Shown: one piece after another, positions 50,747 to 63,158 of the stretch
Numbering within the stretch: position 1 is the stretch's first letter
Layout of the letters: each line of letters begins with the position of its first letter
Assembly: GCA_012274445.1 (NCBI GenBank)
Contig: JAAROD010000029.1
Coordinates: 1,178,001 to 1,242,000, forward strand
Direction: 5' to 3'
Origin: Sclerotiophoma versabilis
Lineage: Eukaryota; Ascomycota; Dothideomycetes; Pleosporales; Didymellaceae
Length of the DNA stretch: 64,000 bases
The notes under the pieces: model-generated
What the model was told of the DNA's origin: nothing
The model's database searches: none
Seen by the model: the letters and a program-made list of their open reading frames with translations, nothing else
Program-made: the position numbers and the translations under genes

Positions 50747-51511
50747 ATGGCGCGCTATCAAGAGCCTCTCGACGGGCCTGCCAATGTATCTTACCCGGAA
50801 GAGAAGCCCACCGGTCTGCTCACACGCTTCGTGCCCGCCCGTCTGCGACACACAGCCTTCTACAGGATTCTGCTTCGCTTGACCCGCGTCTTGCAATTCA
50901 TCTCCTCCGTCATCTCGCTCGGCCTGTTCTCTCAGCGTCTTTACAAGGTCTACCGCTTGGTCAATTCTATTAAGACTCGTCGCGGTGTCAACAACTCCTT
51001 TGGTGCCGTTGAGGGTATCCTCGCCGCCGCTGCCCTTTACACACTCATCACCACCGTCCTGTCGCTGATCAAGAAATCTGCCAACCCCGGACCCAGGTGG
51101 CTGCGCTGGCTCTGGGTGCTCCTCGATATTGCATTCGTTGGTGCATTCATTGCTGTCTCTGTCCTCACGCGACCGAACGGCGGCTCTGCGGGACCCAGGC
51201 ACTGCTACACGGACCGCGATGCCAACAACGCTGCCAACATTGCCCAAGGACAGACTGCCAATACGCAGGACAGCACCTGTGATCTTCCCTGGGGTACATT
51301 CATCTTGGCTATCGTCAGCACGTAAGTCCGCTTGTCTCATGTTCAATGCTCAAAGAAGTGACTAACGTTCGACCTTAGTTTGCTCCATGCCGTTACTGCC
51401 GCCTTCCATGAGATCAAAGACCACCACCGCAAGACCAGGCTTGCTAAAGCCGAGGAGAAGGCTGCTCAAGAGCAGTACGTGGCCAACTCAATTCCAGGCA
51501 CCCATGCCTAG
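50747..51511 (+). CDS. MARVEL-like four-span membrane protein (235 aa, 2 exons)
   Basis: Exons 50747-51321 and 51379-51511, with a 57-nt intron (GTAAGT...CGACCTTAG) inside the last membrane segment. Four hydrophobic spans are visible: around LQFISSVISLGLFSQRLY, VEGILAAAALYTLITTVLSL, WLWVLLDIAFVGAFIAVSVL and GTFILAIVSTLLHAVTAA. The loop between spans 3 and 4 has two cysteines (RHCYTD and STCDLPW). Both termini are polar and probably cytosolic; the tail is Lys/Glu-rich. The layout matches fungal MARVEL-domain proteins of the plasma membrane, some of which accompany eisosomes. A Pil1 gene lies 7.5 kb away, but I would not infer a link from that. Confidence 0.85.
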
Positions 51512-52326
51512 GTGGTCAGTAAGCACTGCAGATGAGTGCCCGTTAGCCAGTAGGTCTCGCTGCAAGTCTTGTTATAGAGAAGTAGTGTAATAGTAATAGC
51601 GGCTACGCCGCGAGATTCCATAACCTAAGGACTGATTGATACCGTTTTACTCTACTTGGCGTTGTCCCGCTTGTGTCATATCCATCGCATGTTCACAATC
51701 CGCCTTCGCTCGCAGCGCAGTACGGCACACCTGCACAGCTACAGAGGCTACGTAGAATTCGGGGTGAGACCAGGCACCTGTTACCAGTTTCCATACATAG
51801 TGCGTCTGTTAGCTAGAACGACGATGCATTGTTCATGAGTTCGGGAGGTTAGGATGGCGCTGCTATAACGCAGAGTCACAACTTATGAAACACGGGTTGT
51901 GAACTATGACTACATACGGACAGGCCTTCCGAGAGCGATATCATCGAAGGTTAAAGGAAATTTTTGTTCACAGTAGTTTGTACAAGATGTGGCATACAAA
52001 AGAAATTGGGGTGAGATAGCGCTCCACGAGGAGCCATGGATAAACTTTAAAAAAAAAAGGTATACGGAGCTATCAAGGCCCCATCAAATCTCAAAACGCC
52101 GCATCAATGCATGCTCGCGGAAAGGACGGCGAAGAAAAAAGAAGAATAGGAAAAGTGGTGGAAAAGCGGCTTCGAGTTGCGTCACAGCGTCGTACTCGCG
52201 TGGTCCCAAGCCTGGTTTCAAAACACCGACCGGCTCCCCGCTGACACTTGATCTGCATGACACTTGGTCTGCACGACACCTCCCGCGCCCGTCGCAGGTA
52301 CCGCAGATCAGCCGTGTCTTAGCGTT
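51512..52326. other. Convergent intergenic region
   Basis: It separates the MARVEL-type gene (plus) and the P450 gene (minus). It contains an A-rich tract near 52050 and no supported gene. Confidence 0.6.
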
Positions 52327-54329
52327 TCACACTTTGCTCCAACCCAGCGACTCGCCGCGCCCCTGGTTCGGGCCCCAATATTCCCGAGGCTTTGTGTAGT
52401 CGCCCTTTTCCAGGCTCTGGGCGAAGAGCTCCCTGACTATGTTGGAACGCGTGGCAGTTCGCGGCTTGAGGTCGAATTGAAAGGGGATTGGCTTGGCGAT
52501 GAGAAGGATGGAGTAGTCGAGTGTTGGATCCGACGGTTTTTGTGATGGGTGGCCCCATTCAATGGGTTTGTAGCCTGGTGGGAAGGGACGTGTGGGTTTT
52601 GCGAGCTCGATGCTCTTCTTTTCTGATATCAGATCTGAGCATGTGAGGCCGGCGTTGAGTTCTTCGTTGGAGATGGTGCGTTTTTTGTTGATGCCGATAA
52701 GGTGTTTGGGCTTCTTGGGGACTGGTGGCTTGTCCTGCGAGCGCTTCGAGATATTAAACATCCAGGCGATGGATCCAATGCCGATGAAGAGGTCTTCGTC
52801 AGCGACTGTTTGGCCTAGACATAGACGTCGTCCGTAACCGAATTGAGATGAGTTAATAATGGTAGGGAATTGAGTCAGCGGCTCTTTGTAAGTTGGATAT
52901 TCGGGCTTCAGCCATCGTAGAGGGTTAAATGTTTCGGGGTCGGGATAGATCTCCGGATCGCGGGAGATTGCCCTGAATATGTCAGCTAAGATGATCAACA
53001 GGTATAGTCGAAGGTGACTTACCATTCAAGAGGGTGGATGGTGCTCCCCTTAGGAATATGGAAACCTTCGTACTCATCGTCTTGCGTTAGGTAGTGAGGA
53101 ATGCCGGTCGGCACTGGTGGCCGCCAGCGGATCAACTCGCGGATGATAGCGCGGAGCATTGGCATGTTAGGTCGGTCTTCTGCAACGGGAAGTCTGTCGC
53201 CGCAGACACGATCGATCTCCTCTTGAAGCATCGGCAAGTATTGTGGGTAGTGGCACATGGCCAAGCAGAAGGACTGCATTGGCGCAGCGATTGTCAGAGC
53301 ACCGGCAATACCATGCATGCCAACAGCGTATGCACCCTCGAGGTCAGACTTGAAGCCGAACTTCGCTGCGCCTTGCGTGAGGAAAGTCTTCATCCACGAA
53401 GCTGGTGCTGTCTTCTCTTGTATATCCCTTTCAACCTGTGCCTGCATAGTCTGAAAGAACGTCCGCTCAGTTTTAGCTCGCCGCCTCTCCCATGCCTTGA
53501 CCGGCGACATCCAGTCAGGTAGTGCCATCAGGAAGGGAAGCTTGTTGCCCAGCGCGCCGGTGGGTGATACACCGACCAGAAGTTCGCGTGCACGTTGCTT
53601 CAGTTCATCACTGGCTTCAGCATGGCCCCATGCTAGTCGAGAAGTAACGCGGGCGATGAACGACTCGAGAGCATGGTTATACTGATCAGGTTCCTCAAGC
53701 AACTCAACAAGCATGCGCTTTGCTTCTAGCTCTGGGTATCGGTGGAACGTAGCTTTTTCGGACTCGCGCATGATGACATTAGCAAACTTCCTCTGGCGGG
53801 TATGGCCCTCTATTCAACGTCAGCAAATGGCTTGTATATTTACGTATTACTGCTTACCATTTCTGCTTAGGAGTGGCAGATACTGTGCACTTGTGCGGTT
53901 GTCGTCTATTAATCCGGGAATATGGGGTCGATCAGAGTAGATGGCGGCTTTCTTCGACAGCAGGTCGTGTGCAATCTTCTCAGAAGATATCCAGACGTGG
54001 TTGGATCCAGCCAAGTTGACCTGGTAGATGGGGCCATATTCTTTGCCCCAGTCTGAGAACTTGATGAACCCGTTCTTCTCTGGTACGTCAGGTATGGAGC
54101 CAATGATGGGGTAGCCTGATCGTCGTCAGTGAGCATGCTATGCCTAGAGATGGATTTGGAATGGGTATCCTCAGTCTAGAAACTCTACAGAAGATAGATG
54201 CGTACCTTTTGGACCAGGCAACGGCTTCAGCCCTGTCGGAACCCTATGAAGACGACATGATTCCAAGTACTTGTACAATGCACACGCACATAAGAGCGTA
54301 GCTACCAAGATTAATGTAAGGAATGCCAT
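52327..54329 (-). CDS. Cytochrome P450 monooxygenase (604 aa, 4 exons)
   Basis: Minus-strand exons 54329-54206, 54115-53858, 53809-53023 and 52972-52327; all three introns restore the frame. An N-terminal membrane anchor (MAFLTLILVATLLCACALY) is followed by the Pro-rich hinge PLPGPKGYPIIG. The I-helix is IAGALTIAAP, the ExxR motif is ELIRWRPPVP, and the heme loop is FGYGRRLCLG with the ligand Cys441. It should be ER-bound and work with a P450 reductase. The region after the heme loop is long, with a charged insertion (about residues 465-530) before the last strands, which makes the protein roughly 80 residues longer than most P450s. No polyketide, peptide or terpene synthase lies near, so the substrate is open. 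Confidence 0.93.
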
Positions 54330-56720
54330 GTTAGCGGGAGGTGCACTACAGATGTGACAGTCACGAGAACTTGGACAGGAAAGCACGAAAGATCTCCAAC
54401 CTCTTTATTGACAGCACGCCTGAACAACGTGTGGTAAATATAGAACCGTGAGTGTCCGAGTGAGACGGTAACTGCGTGGTCTATGGCAAGCCGTGCCAAT
54501 GCCCCCTGGTATAGCAAGTGGTTTCGAGTATCAATACTCTGTGCACGGTGCAGATCTGGCGCGTCGGTGCCGATTAAGTGGATCACAGACTGATGGCGCG
54601 TAGTGTCGCATCTCGATAGCTCACCTCGCTTATTCGCCAAATTTCCAGTTGATCATCTTGCACTAGACTGATTCTTGTGGAGTGAAGCTCAGTGGGAGGC
54701 AGGGCTTTGGCTTACAATTCGATTTTCGTGCCTGGAACACCGGGCTCTTGACATCTAAGCAGCCACTAGGGGCGGTGATGGCTTGTGAGAGCTAGACAGG
54801 CAATTCTAGGAAGCTAACAGTGAGTTGGTGTTTTAACTTATCACTCAGCCGTGTACTGCTGACCGCAGAGCAACTTTGGTGGTCGTTCATTGGACAATCT
54901 CTCTTGTACGTGCAAGAGCCGGCATCATCGCAAGAATCGGGGAATAGTTGAGGATTTTGAGATACAGTAGTCTGGAGCATGATCTGCAGCGCAGAGTCAT
55001 GAATACAGCGTAGCTCATATCGAAGGCGTATACAGGAGCTGCAGCGTAAAGGGAATTAAGGACATATGTTTTGACGCCTTGGAAAGCCTTTGAACCAGTC
55101 AGAGACAGTGCATACTCGTCGTTGCTTCTTGCTCAATATTTAGCACTTACAGCATGGACTCCTGTCCGCAGGACCACGATAGGGGCACTTGAGGCATAGC
55201 GAACGATCGGTTCGTGGCGTCACCGGTAACGTACAAGGCAAAGGGATTCGTGGCTTGCGGGTCGCAACTGTTGTTTGAAGTAGTCGAGTCGTAGAATCGA
55301 TATTGATGGTGAGGTGGTTGCGTAAGAGGTCGAACCCGTTCTATTTCCGTGTTGCATAGGAGCCAATGAGCGTCTGTTGAAGCGACGCTTGCACCATCTG
55401 GGCGTAGCTTTGAAACTGATCACTACTTCCAAAACAGTCGGTCCTTTAGACTTACAACCCCATCCTTCCCATAACGGCCTCGGATCACAGCCGACGTCAC
55501 AGATTTAACCCCTTCAGCAGAGTTTTGTCTTCGTTCTGTCGCTCGCGTGCGATCTGCACGTCCTAGCCGTAGCGTGGGGCAGTGCAGTTATGGCTTCGTT
55601 GTACCTGGGTATCGTAGGCCCTCCTATGTTATATATTTTCCGCACGACCGACAATCAACATCGCGGCATATGGTATGGTACTTGACATAAGCTCTGTTGG
55701 TGGACGTTCGGCAGAGTGTTCCGGATGTATAGAACTTAGCTTTTGCATGGTTTATAGACAAAAGCAGGTCTATAAAGTTATAGATATAGCTAGAGAAACA
55801 CAGTAGTATTGCATTATTTGCAGAACCAGGCAGAAGACGTTGTTATCTATTTAGTAGAGCCACTTTGCAAAGCATCCCTACCACGCTGCACCACTTACAG
55901 AACTTACGCCGGGTACCTGAGTAGGGGGCAGCTCAGCAGTCTTTCCTCAACAAACAACCTCAACGGAGCTTGGAGCAGCAGTATCCCGATCTTTCTTGAG
56001 AACGATTCGAGACGCAATTTGACACTATTTCAAGACATGCCACACTGTGGCGGGGACTCCCTGGGTGTCTTGCGCAACTAGCTGATCGCCCGCCCTCGCT
56101 AAAAAACTTAGTCTTCTCGCCCTTCGCTTGTACCGACGCCGTTCCTTTCAGCCCTACAAGGGCCTTACTTGCGGCATACCGGCATCCTTCAGCGCGCTGC
56201 TCAGAGTGCAACGTGCTCGATACGAGACATCCCGTACGAGCTGTCCGCGGGAACTAACGCTCAAGTCCATTGGTTGATCGCTTTTGATCAATGCACATTG
56301 AAACAAGTATGCGTTAGGGTCGTTAAACTTGGGACTGCCTGTACGCATGTCCTAGCAGACAACATGCACGTCCTGACAGGTGGTACGACATCTCTCGCAC
56401 AACAAAATGCGGAAACCCGTACCCTCTTTTAGAACACCAGCACCAAAATCGGCTTTGCATAGCATCCTCTACGATTGTACGGGCTCGAGTAACTCCACTT
56501 TAACCGGATACCCTGCAGTACGATCTCAGCCATGCCAGCCTTTGAGTAGTGTGGTGGTGCACCGTATCTTCTGAATTTACGTTCAGCGGTCCAAGAACCT
56601 CGTTGTCCAAGACGCGGATTTAAGTATCTATGTGAACAGGCGTTCATGAATTGACGCCGCCCAATGCAAGTCTAAGGGTATAATCGCCGTGCGGCAACCT
56701 TGTGTCTAAGCCGTGCCCAA
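54330..56720. other. Intergenic region of 2.4 kb
   Basis: I see no gene. It covers the P450 promoter and the 3' side of the cytochrome b5-like gene. A TATATTTA on the minus strand near 54434-54442 could serve the P450. The stretch around 55600-55830 is AT-rich. Confidence 0.55.
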
Positions 56721-57824
56721 CTAATCCATATCCTCCAAACTACTCTTGGCAGGTGCCTGTTCCTCTGACACCAGGATTCCTACCATGCACTCGCCCAACA
56801 TGTTCTCCCAGTTCACCCATGGATGTACCTCCATGAACAGCTTTGTGCCGTCTTTGCCTGCGGCTCTCCGCAGTTCGCCCTCGCCGCCGGGGTGGTAGGG
56901 TAGGTATGGTGTGATGTTGTAGACTTTGCCCTGGTAGGCACTCCACGCGTCCTTCACCTTGCCGGTCTCTCTGTCCTTGCGCCCATTCATGAACTTCAGC
57001 ATCGAAGGCGTGACGCGCACAAGTGAGCCAACACCAGACAGATTGGTGTTGCTGCGCTGCAAATTCGCCCAGTCCAGGGGGGAATGGCCTGGGGTGAGCT
57101 GCACTTTGTTGCGTGCATTGGATGTCTTGATCACGTTTGGGTTGGCTGAGGGTGGCAGGGCCAGAGAGCCGTTTGAGGTAGGCGGACCTCTGTTGGGGAC
57201 AGGGCCGCGGTTTGGCACTGGGCCACGGGGTGGGACCAGGGTGGGTGCGGCGGGTGCGCGAGGCGGCACGAGAGCTGGTGCAGGTGCGTTGAGGGCTTGA
57301 GAGGCGGATGCGGTGGGTAGAGGGCGTAGGCTTGATGCAGAGACTCGTGGCGGCGGAGCCATGCTGCCGTTGGTTGTGGGAGGCGCCATAGCATTAGGCT
57401 GGGGCGGCGGCGACATGACGAAGCTCGGTGGGCCCGGTGCTGGCTTCGACGCGCGCTGCGCTGAGTTCAGGGCCGGGAAGGAGGGCGGCGGTAGGTTGTC
57501 TTCATCTTCGCTGTCGCTTGAGCTGCGGTGCTCCTCGAGTGTGAAGGATGGTATGGCGGGCGCATGCACGTTGCTTGCGGCAGCTTTCGGTGTCGTTGCA
57601 GGAGACGCTTCTTCGAGCGGCGTGCCCCCGTCTGTCTGGCCCTGCGACGCTGCTTGTTGCTGTCTGGCGGGGCGGTGTCCGTCGTCATCCTCCTGCGACC
57701 GTCTGGGCACGGTAGGCGCCGCAGAGCCCGGCGTGGGGGCGAAGTAGGCGGGCCATGTCGAGGGCGGGTGGTGGTAGATGAGTATGGACAGCGATATGGC
57801 CAGGAGAGAAACCGCAACAAGCAT
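56721..57824 (-). CDS. Membrane-anchored cytochrome b5-like heme-binding protein (367 aa)
   Basis: I start at the ATG at 57824 (MLVAVSLLAISLSILIYHHP), a membrane anchor; the frame stays open upstream to 57953 but holds no ATG. Residues 25-270 are disordered and Pro/Ala/Ser-rich with a PNRGP repeat. The last 100 residues form a cytochrome b5-type domain: LTPGHSPLDWANLQRS, then DAWSAYQGKVYNITPYLPYH with the axial His in YHPGGEGEL, and a second His in FMEVHPWVNWENML. This resembles the Irc21-like branch of b5 proteins. The N-terminal anchor puts the heme domain on one side of a membrane, probably the ER. A short 5' exon cannot be excluded. Confidence 0.82.
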   Translation of the reverse strand: MLVAVSLLAISLSILIYHHPPSTWPAYFAPTPGSAAPTVPRRSQEDDDGHRPARQQQAASQGQTDGGTPLEEASPATTPKAAASNVHAPAIPSFTLEEHRSSSDSEDEDNLPPPSFPALNSAQRASKPAPGPPSFVMSPPPQPNAMAPPTTNGSMAPPPRVSASSLRPLPTASASQALNAPAPALVPPRAPAAPTLVPPRGPVPNRGPVPNRGPPTSNGSLALPPSANPNVIKTSNARNKVQLTPGHSPLDWANLQRSNTNLSGVGSLVRVTPSMLKFMNGRKDRETGKVKDAWSAYQGKVYNITPYLPYHPGGEGELRRAAGKDGTKLFMEVHPWVNWENMLGECMVGILVSEEQAPAKSSLEDMD

Positions 57825-58231
57825 CGCTCGAGCGTGGGGGCGGCGCAAGACAGTTGGTGATGGACCCTGAGTGGAATGTCGAGCCCGGGATCGTGGCGCC
57901 CCCCAAAAGACCGAGCAGATCCATGTCGCCGCCCGTCGTAAGGCTGAGGCGCGCTAGCTCATGCCGTCACTGCTGCATGCTGATGTTGATATCATAGTAA
58001 GCGGTGCGTTTTTGACATTGCTGCAGCAAACCCACTTCTTCTTCCCCTGGCAAACGACCCATTGAGGGCTCTCACCCACTGTCCGTGATCGCGCAGCTGA
58101 TACCGCGCCCCACTGCCTTTGTCGACCGCAGCCCCACCACCCCTCCATCCGCAATCGCAGTCGCAGTCGCGCCGCATACAAATAACCGTGGACCAGCCAC
58201 GGCCTGACGCGTCCCTTCCTTACACAACACC
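57825..58231. other. Divergent promoter of the b5-like gene and NPT1
   Basis: About 400 GC-rich bases between the two start codons. No further gene is supported. Confidence 0.6.
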
Positions 58232-59799
58232 ATGGCTGCGGCAGTCGCGAATGTGCCTGAGGGCATCACCTCCCTTCTGGACACAGATCTTTACAAGCTT
58301 ACTATGCAATGCTGCGTCCTCAAATTCTTCCCAGACGTACAAGTCACGTACAGCTTCACCAACCGGACGCCGGACAAGAAGCTTAGTCGTGCAGCCTTCA
58401 GGTGGTTGCAGGCGCAGGTAGATAGTAATTGTCGCCCTCCATTTCGGAAATAGGCGTGCTGACGTAGTACAGAGCTCGAAAACATTCGCCTATCCTCGGA
58501 GGAGCTCGACTTCCTCAAAAAAAACTGCCCCTACCTGTCTAGCCAATACCTCCTCTTCCTCTCTACCTTCCACCTTAAGCCAGCGACACAACTCCGGCTC
58601 ACCTTCACCGCAATCAAAGACACCGGCTCAGACGACGACCTCGGTGATTTCCGCATCGACACCGAAGGACTATGGCTGGACACAATCCTGTACGAGATCC
58701 CACTCCTCGCGCTCGTAAGCGAAGCATACTTCAAGTTCGTCGAAAAGGACTGGTCCTACGAAGGACAAGTCGAGAAGGCGTATCAGAAGGGCGCAAAGCT
58801 ACTGGAGGGGGGCTGCATATTCTCCGAGTTCGGCACAAGACGGCGGAGAGACTACCATACTCAAGACCTTGTTCTGCAAGGACTGTGCCGGGCTGCAGAT
58901 GAAGCCAGAACGGCAGGCTGGACGGGCAAGCTATCCGGAACAAGTAACGTGCACTTCGCGCACAAGCACGGCTTGCTACCAGTAGGCACCGTCGCGCACG
59001 AGTGGTTTATGGGTGTTGCAGCTATCACGAACGACTACGAACGCGCCAACGAGATCGCTCTTGAGTACTGGACTGCAACATTTGGCGAGGGCGTCTTGGG
59101 CGTTGCACTGACTGACACGTTTGGTACACCCACCTTTCTCAATGCCTTCAAGAAGCAAATTCCCAACATCACAACTGCCGAAGGTGGGAGTGCTACACTG
59201 GCATCTGGTGCAGCCACTACCGATCCCAACACACAGTCGCTTGCAACAACGGAACCACCGATTCACGCTGGTCTTGACGGAGCGAATCGCCCACGAAGAA
59301 CCTTTGCCGAGGTCTTCACTGGCGTGCGCCAGGATTCGGGCGACCCGTTGGACTTTATCAAAATGATGCGGGACTTCTACGACCAAGAGGGAATCAAGGA
59401 GAAGAAGGCCATTGTGTTCTCTGACTCGTTGAACTTGGACTTGTGCTTCAAGTATAAGGCGGCTGCTGAGGCGGCTGGCTTCCAGCCTACCTTTGGCGTG
59501 GGGACGTTCTTGACCAGTGAGTAGAGCTTTCACAATTCTATCTTACTTGCAAACTAACATCAACAGATGACTTTGTCGAGAAGTCAACAGGCAACAAGTC
59601 GGTACCGCTGAACATCGTCATCAAAATCGCATCCGCCTTAGGTCGTCACGCCGTCAAGATCAGCGACAACATCGGGAAGAACACAGGTGACAAAGCGACA
59701 GTTGAGGAAGTCAAGCGTAGACTGGGCTACGCAGAGAAGCAGTGGGCTGGAGGGGACGAGAAGACCCGATGGGGAACCACTGGGCAGCCAGCGGCATAA
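58232..59799 (+). CDS. NPT1: Nicotinate phosphoribosyltransferase (489 aa, 3 exons)
   Basis: Exons 58232-58424, 58473-59516 and 59567-59799. The first donor is ambiguous: I use GTAATT at 58425 because it yields WLQAQVDKLENIRLSSEELD, which aligns without a gap to the yeast family pattern; a donor at 58418 with a later acceptor would drop three residues. The enzyme joins nicotinic acid to PRPP to form nicotinate mononucleotide in the NAD salvage (Preiss-Handler) pathway. Visible marks are SLLDTDLYKLTMQ at the start, GTSNVHFAHKHGLLPVGTVA, HEWFMG with the His phosphorylated in this family, and GVRQDSGDPLDFI. A low-complexity insertion of about 45 residues rich in Ala, Thr and Gly lies between KKQIPNITTAEGG and FAEVFTGVRQ. 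Probably cytosolic or nuclear. Confidence 0.95.
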
Positions 59800-61986
59800 T
59801 AAGGTGCTCGTGTTTGTGAGAAAGCACCAGGTTCACAATAGTTGACATTGAACTTTTGGAAGCATGGATGAACGGGCGCCGCTTTTATACCCGAATCAGA
59901 AAGTATACCCATGAGTCTCAATCTTGACCAGGTTTGGCCCTTGCAGACATCTTCTATTCAGAGTGAGCGCATGCATTTGATGGACGGATTTGGCAATCAT
60001 TCTCACTGATCTTTGATCTGAATTGAACATGGCGATGACAGGATACCTCTTGATGATCCGTTGTATTGTAAGCTCCACTAAGTAGAACGTTCTCCGTTGT
60101 GCTGTTCCGTACATCTCACTAACAAACTTGGTTTCCGGGCACATTCCATGTTTGACCTTGAATCTCATCCTGATTGCTTGGTTTCTGGCATTGAAGCGTA
60201 GTCGATCATCGACTAATCGATACACAAGCTAACAAGCACCGGAAATGAGTCTTCCGGGATTGTGGATGCATGCTCTGTCATCAACGATCAACAAAGAGTG
60301 CGGAAGGTCCGGTGCCTGATCGTTACAACATCCACCTTAGTGAAAGCTGAACTCTCTTGCAACATGTCCGATGCTGACCACAAAGCTGCAACTGATGCCT
60401 GCCAGGGGGTGTCGATGGAGACTACAAGTGGTTAGATAGGAGTAGCGTCCTACGAGACTGTGCCGCACACCCGACCCTTGACGCATTGTTGCTGATTTGA
60501 CTCCACCTTGCGTCGACAAGCTTTTGTCTCGGAAATGAAGCTTTTGCTGTAGCCACTCAGAGGCACAGAACAGCACTTAGTGTTTGCGGCTTGAGGCTTG
60601 GCTAAAGCTTCGCTGTCAAACTCATGTGGGGCTGTTCTCCAGATGTCTCCCTTTAGGAACGCACGCAATCAAGTTGAGGTGTGGCATCCAGGCTCTATGT
60701 TGCTGCATGCGGAAAGACAGCCTCGCTCTTTCCTTTGGCTTGATAGTATGACATTAGCTCTAAGTTTTGTCATCATGTTGTGGTGTCTTGCATTATTGCA
60801 AAGTGCTAATCATCCCCTTTCAACGGACATTATGGCTAATGCTCAGACCACATTCACGACGAACTATTTGGGATGTCTGCGTCAGCTGCGCCACGATACG
60901 TGCCAGAAATGGTCTCCTTTGTAGTCCGAAACATGCAAGGCAGCCCGGGCCTGATGACTTCATTACGAAACTTCGCCGAATCACTTGCATGCGGTTTCGA
61001 AGCATCACCTAAGGAGACGCAAATAGCTCGCTTCGATTCCTTCTTGGAAAGTGGTCGGTTGCGCGCACCAACAAGCTTAGTTCTGCTCAATGAGTTTTCC
61101 ATACGTCACAAGAGTTCAAAAACTGTTGGAGCTGAGGCTGACCCGGTCTGACTTCAATTTACTGATGATCACAGAGCACGCGACCAGTGAGTGACAGCTG
61201 CGGTTTGCGGTCCGATTTCGTACTGCTTTCGGCGCCTCCTCTTAGATGCCGACATCTGTGTAGCCCAAATTCCCGGTGCCTGCGGGCGCATTGAAGAGGT
61301 TAGGAACCCGGCCCAAGCCTGCGATAGCTCAAATATCGATGGATGCTGAAAAAGGCTTTGCTTCTTGAGCCGTCGCCTTGCACTCGATCAATGTGATTTG
61401 CCAAGAAAGACTGTATTATCGTAATCGAAGAAGCAATCCTTTGTTCCACAGGATACGAACCACACTAATCAAGCCACATCTAGCACCGTGGCACGTTCCG
61501 TCACTCTAGCCATTCATTCGCGCCGTTGGACCCTCCACACTGGCTGACCTAGCGATCCCGGACTGCGACTATTGGTGAGTGTAATTTCAGTCGAACCCTT
61601 GGTGGCTGTGCTTGTGTATCAAACGATCGCTACAGGGATGTTAATTCACTCATTGCTTAGCGCGCCCGCGCAACACACGACAGCGCATCTTGCTCCGTCT
61701 TACCAGAGTACTTCAAATTCTCTTGGTTCCCCCGCACTTACTCTCTCAAAACGGCACGCACTTCGTTGTACCCATTGGAGGGAATTGGCTGACCGGCTCG
61801 TTACTTGGATACCTGCTCGGTACGAGGTGCACCGCGCTAAAGAACGGTCTAGATCGACACCACCAAATACCGCGAATCAAACTCCGCGATCTGAAGCAAT
61901 CATCCATCTCCAACCTTGCGACACTCCTCCAACACATCTTATTACCTGTCCAGTAACGATCATCCGCATTACTAGGACCGCCGGCC
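59800..61986. other. Intergenic region of 2.2 kb
   Basis: No gene is supported on either strand. The longest frames (60598-60924, 61572-62024) have no domains and no splice-linked partners. Confidence 0.55.
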
Positions 61987-62640
61987 ATGTTGTTCAAGTT
62001 GAGCACTCTTGTGGCAGCTCTTAGCCTAAGTACTGCTTTTGCAGCACCAGCAACGGAGCAGCATGAGCACCACCTCGAGGATATCCAGTGCCGTTGCCTG
62101 ACGTTCCGCGCAAACGAACGACCAACACTGTGCAACTTCTTTGAGTCCAAGGGCTTTGGTTGGAGGTCAGCACAGATACTTGCTTCGCAATACGACATCA
62201 CGGTTCAGTTTGCCAGCGAGAGGACGATATCCAAGGTTCTCTCAATCTCCACCCCGCTTTCGAGCGACGTATTGAAAACGACGAGCATTGGGGATGCGCA
62301 GTCGGCATCGAAAGAGGTGAATGCCACCCAGAACAAGATTGTTTGTGGCTTTGGAAAAGAAGTCAAACTTATGAGCCATAATCCCCGGGATCATGGGTCA
62401 GAAGGTCACTTTGTGGGACAAGTAATTGCTTGGGTCATGCTGTTCATCGTTCTGTACGCCGCAGGCGAATACGTATGGATACGGTAAGACACAGCTGCCT
62501 CCGATGTCGTGACAATAACTCACTCTACTAGATACTTATCTCGAGACCGAATCATTAAGTTGAAGGGAGAAGAGAAGCCGCTTAGGGAAAAATTCAGCAA
62601 TATCGTCTCCTCGAAGGACGCGCCCTCGGACTTCTCTTGA
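61987..62640 (+). CDS. Small single-pass membrane protein with signal peptide (201 aa, 2 exons)
   Basis: Exons 61987-62483 and 62532-62640; the 48-nt intron (GTAAGA...CTACTAG) keeps frame and adds a basic tail. A signal peptide (MLFKLSTLVAALSLSTAFAA) is followed by an ectodomain of about 120 residues with Cys in QCRCLTF, TLCNFF and KIVCGFG and one N-glycosylation site (NAT). A transmembrane span (VGQVIAWVMLFIVLYAAGEY) comes next, and the second exon gives a charged cytosolic tail (RDRIIKLKGEEKPLREKF). That is a type I layout. I do not recognise the family; a sensor or wall-associated role would be guesswork. Confidence 0.78.
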
Positions 62641-63158
62641 GCGACCAACAGGGTGCGATAATACATCATCAAGCAAGTTTCTCCGGCCGTGATCCTCTCC
62701 TCACTGTCACATATCCCTTGCCTCCCCGCGTTCCAAGAAGACGAAACGAGTGCCAAACATCGCCATGAGGTGTACTGGCTTAGAGTAGACAGCTTTCGAG
62801 ACCATTTCTTATGAGCACTCGTGTCCCGCTGTACCATCCCGCACATTTAGGACTGCTTCGCCGGTACCACAGGGCCTCCAAGTACGGTGACCTTTGGACG
62901 AAGATCGTCAAGCGCATGATCGGCGCATTTTATAGGGGCTATGAAGATGCGGACCGGGAACAAGATTTCGTATGCGATAGCAGAGTTAGTAGGCAGTGCC
63001 CTTGTGGGAAGAAAGTATGGAAAAGGGTCAGACAGTGATGGCATCCAGGGAAAGGTTTACCAATAAGACAACAAGTAGCATCGCTTTTATTGTCAAGGTC
63101 ACTCATGAAATCTGTACGTGGAGCTCCTACCACTTCCAGCTATGAGCGACTCTCTACA
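62641..63158. other. Convergent intergenic region
   Basis: It lies between the ends of the membrane-protein gene (plus) and the small conserved gene (minus). No gene is supported. Confidence 0.55.

Noticed and set aside
52327..54329. Secondary-metabolite cluster around the P450
   Set aside because: No synthase, transporter or tailoring enzyme was found within reach on either side.
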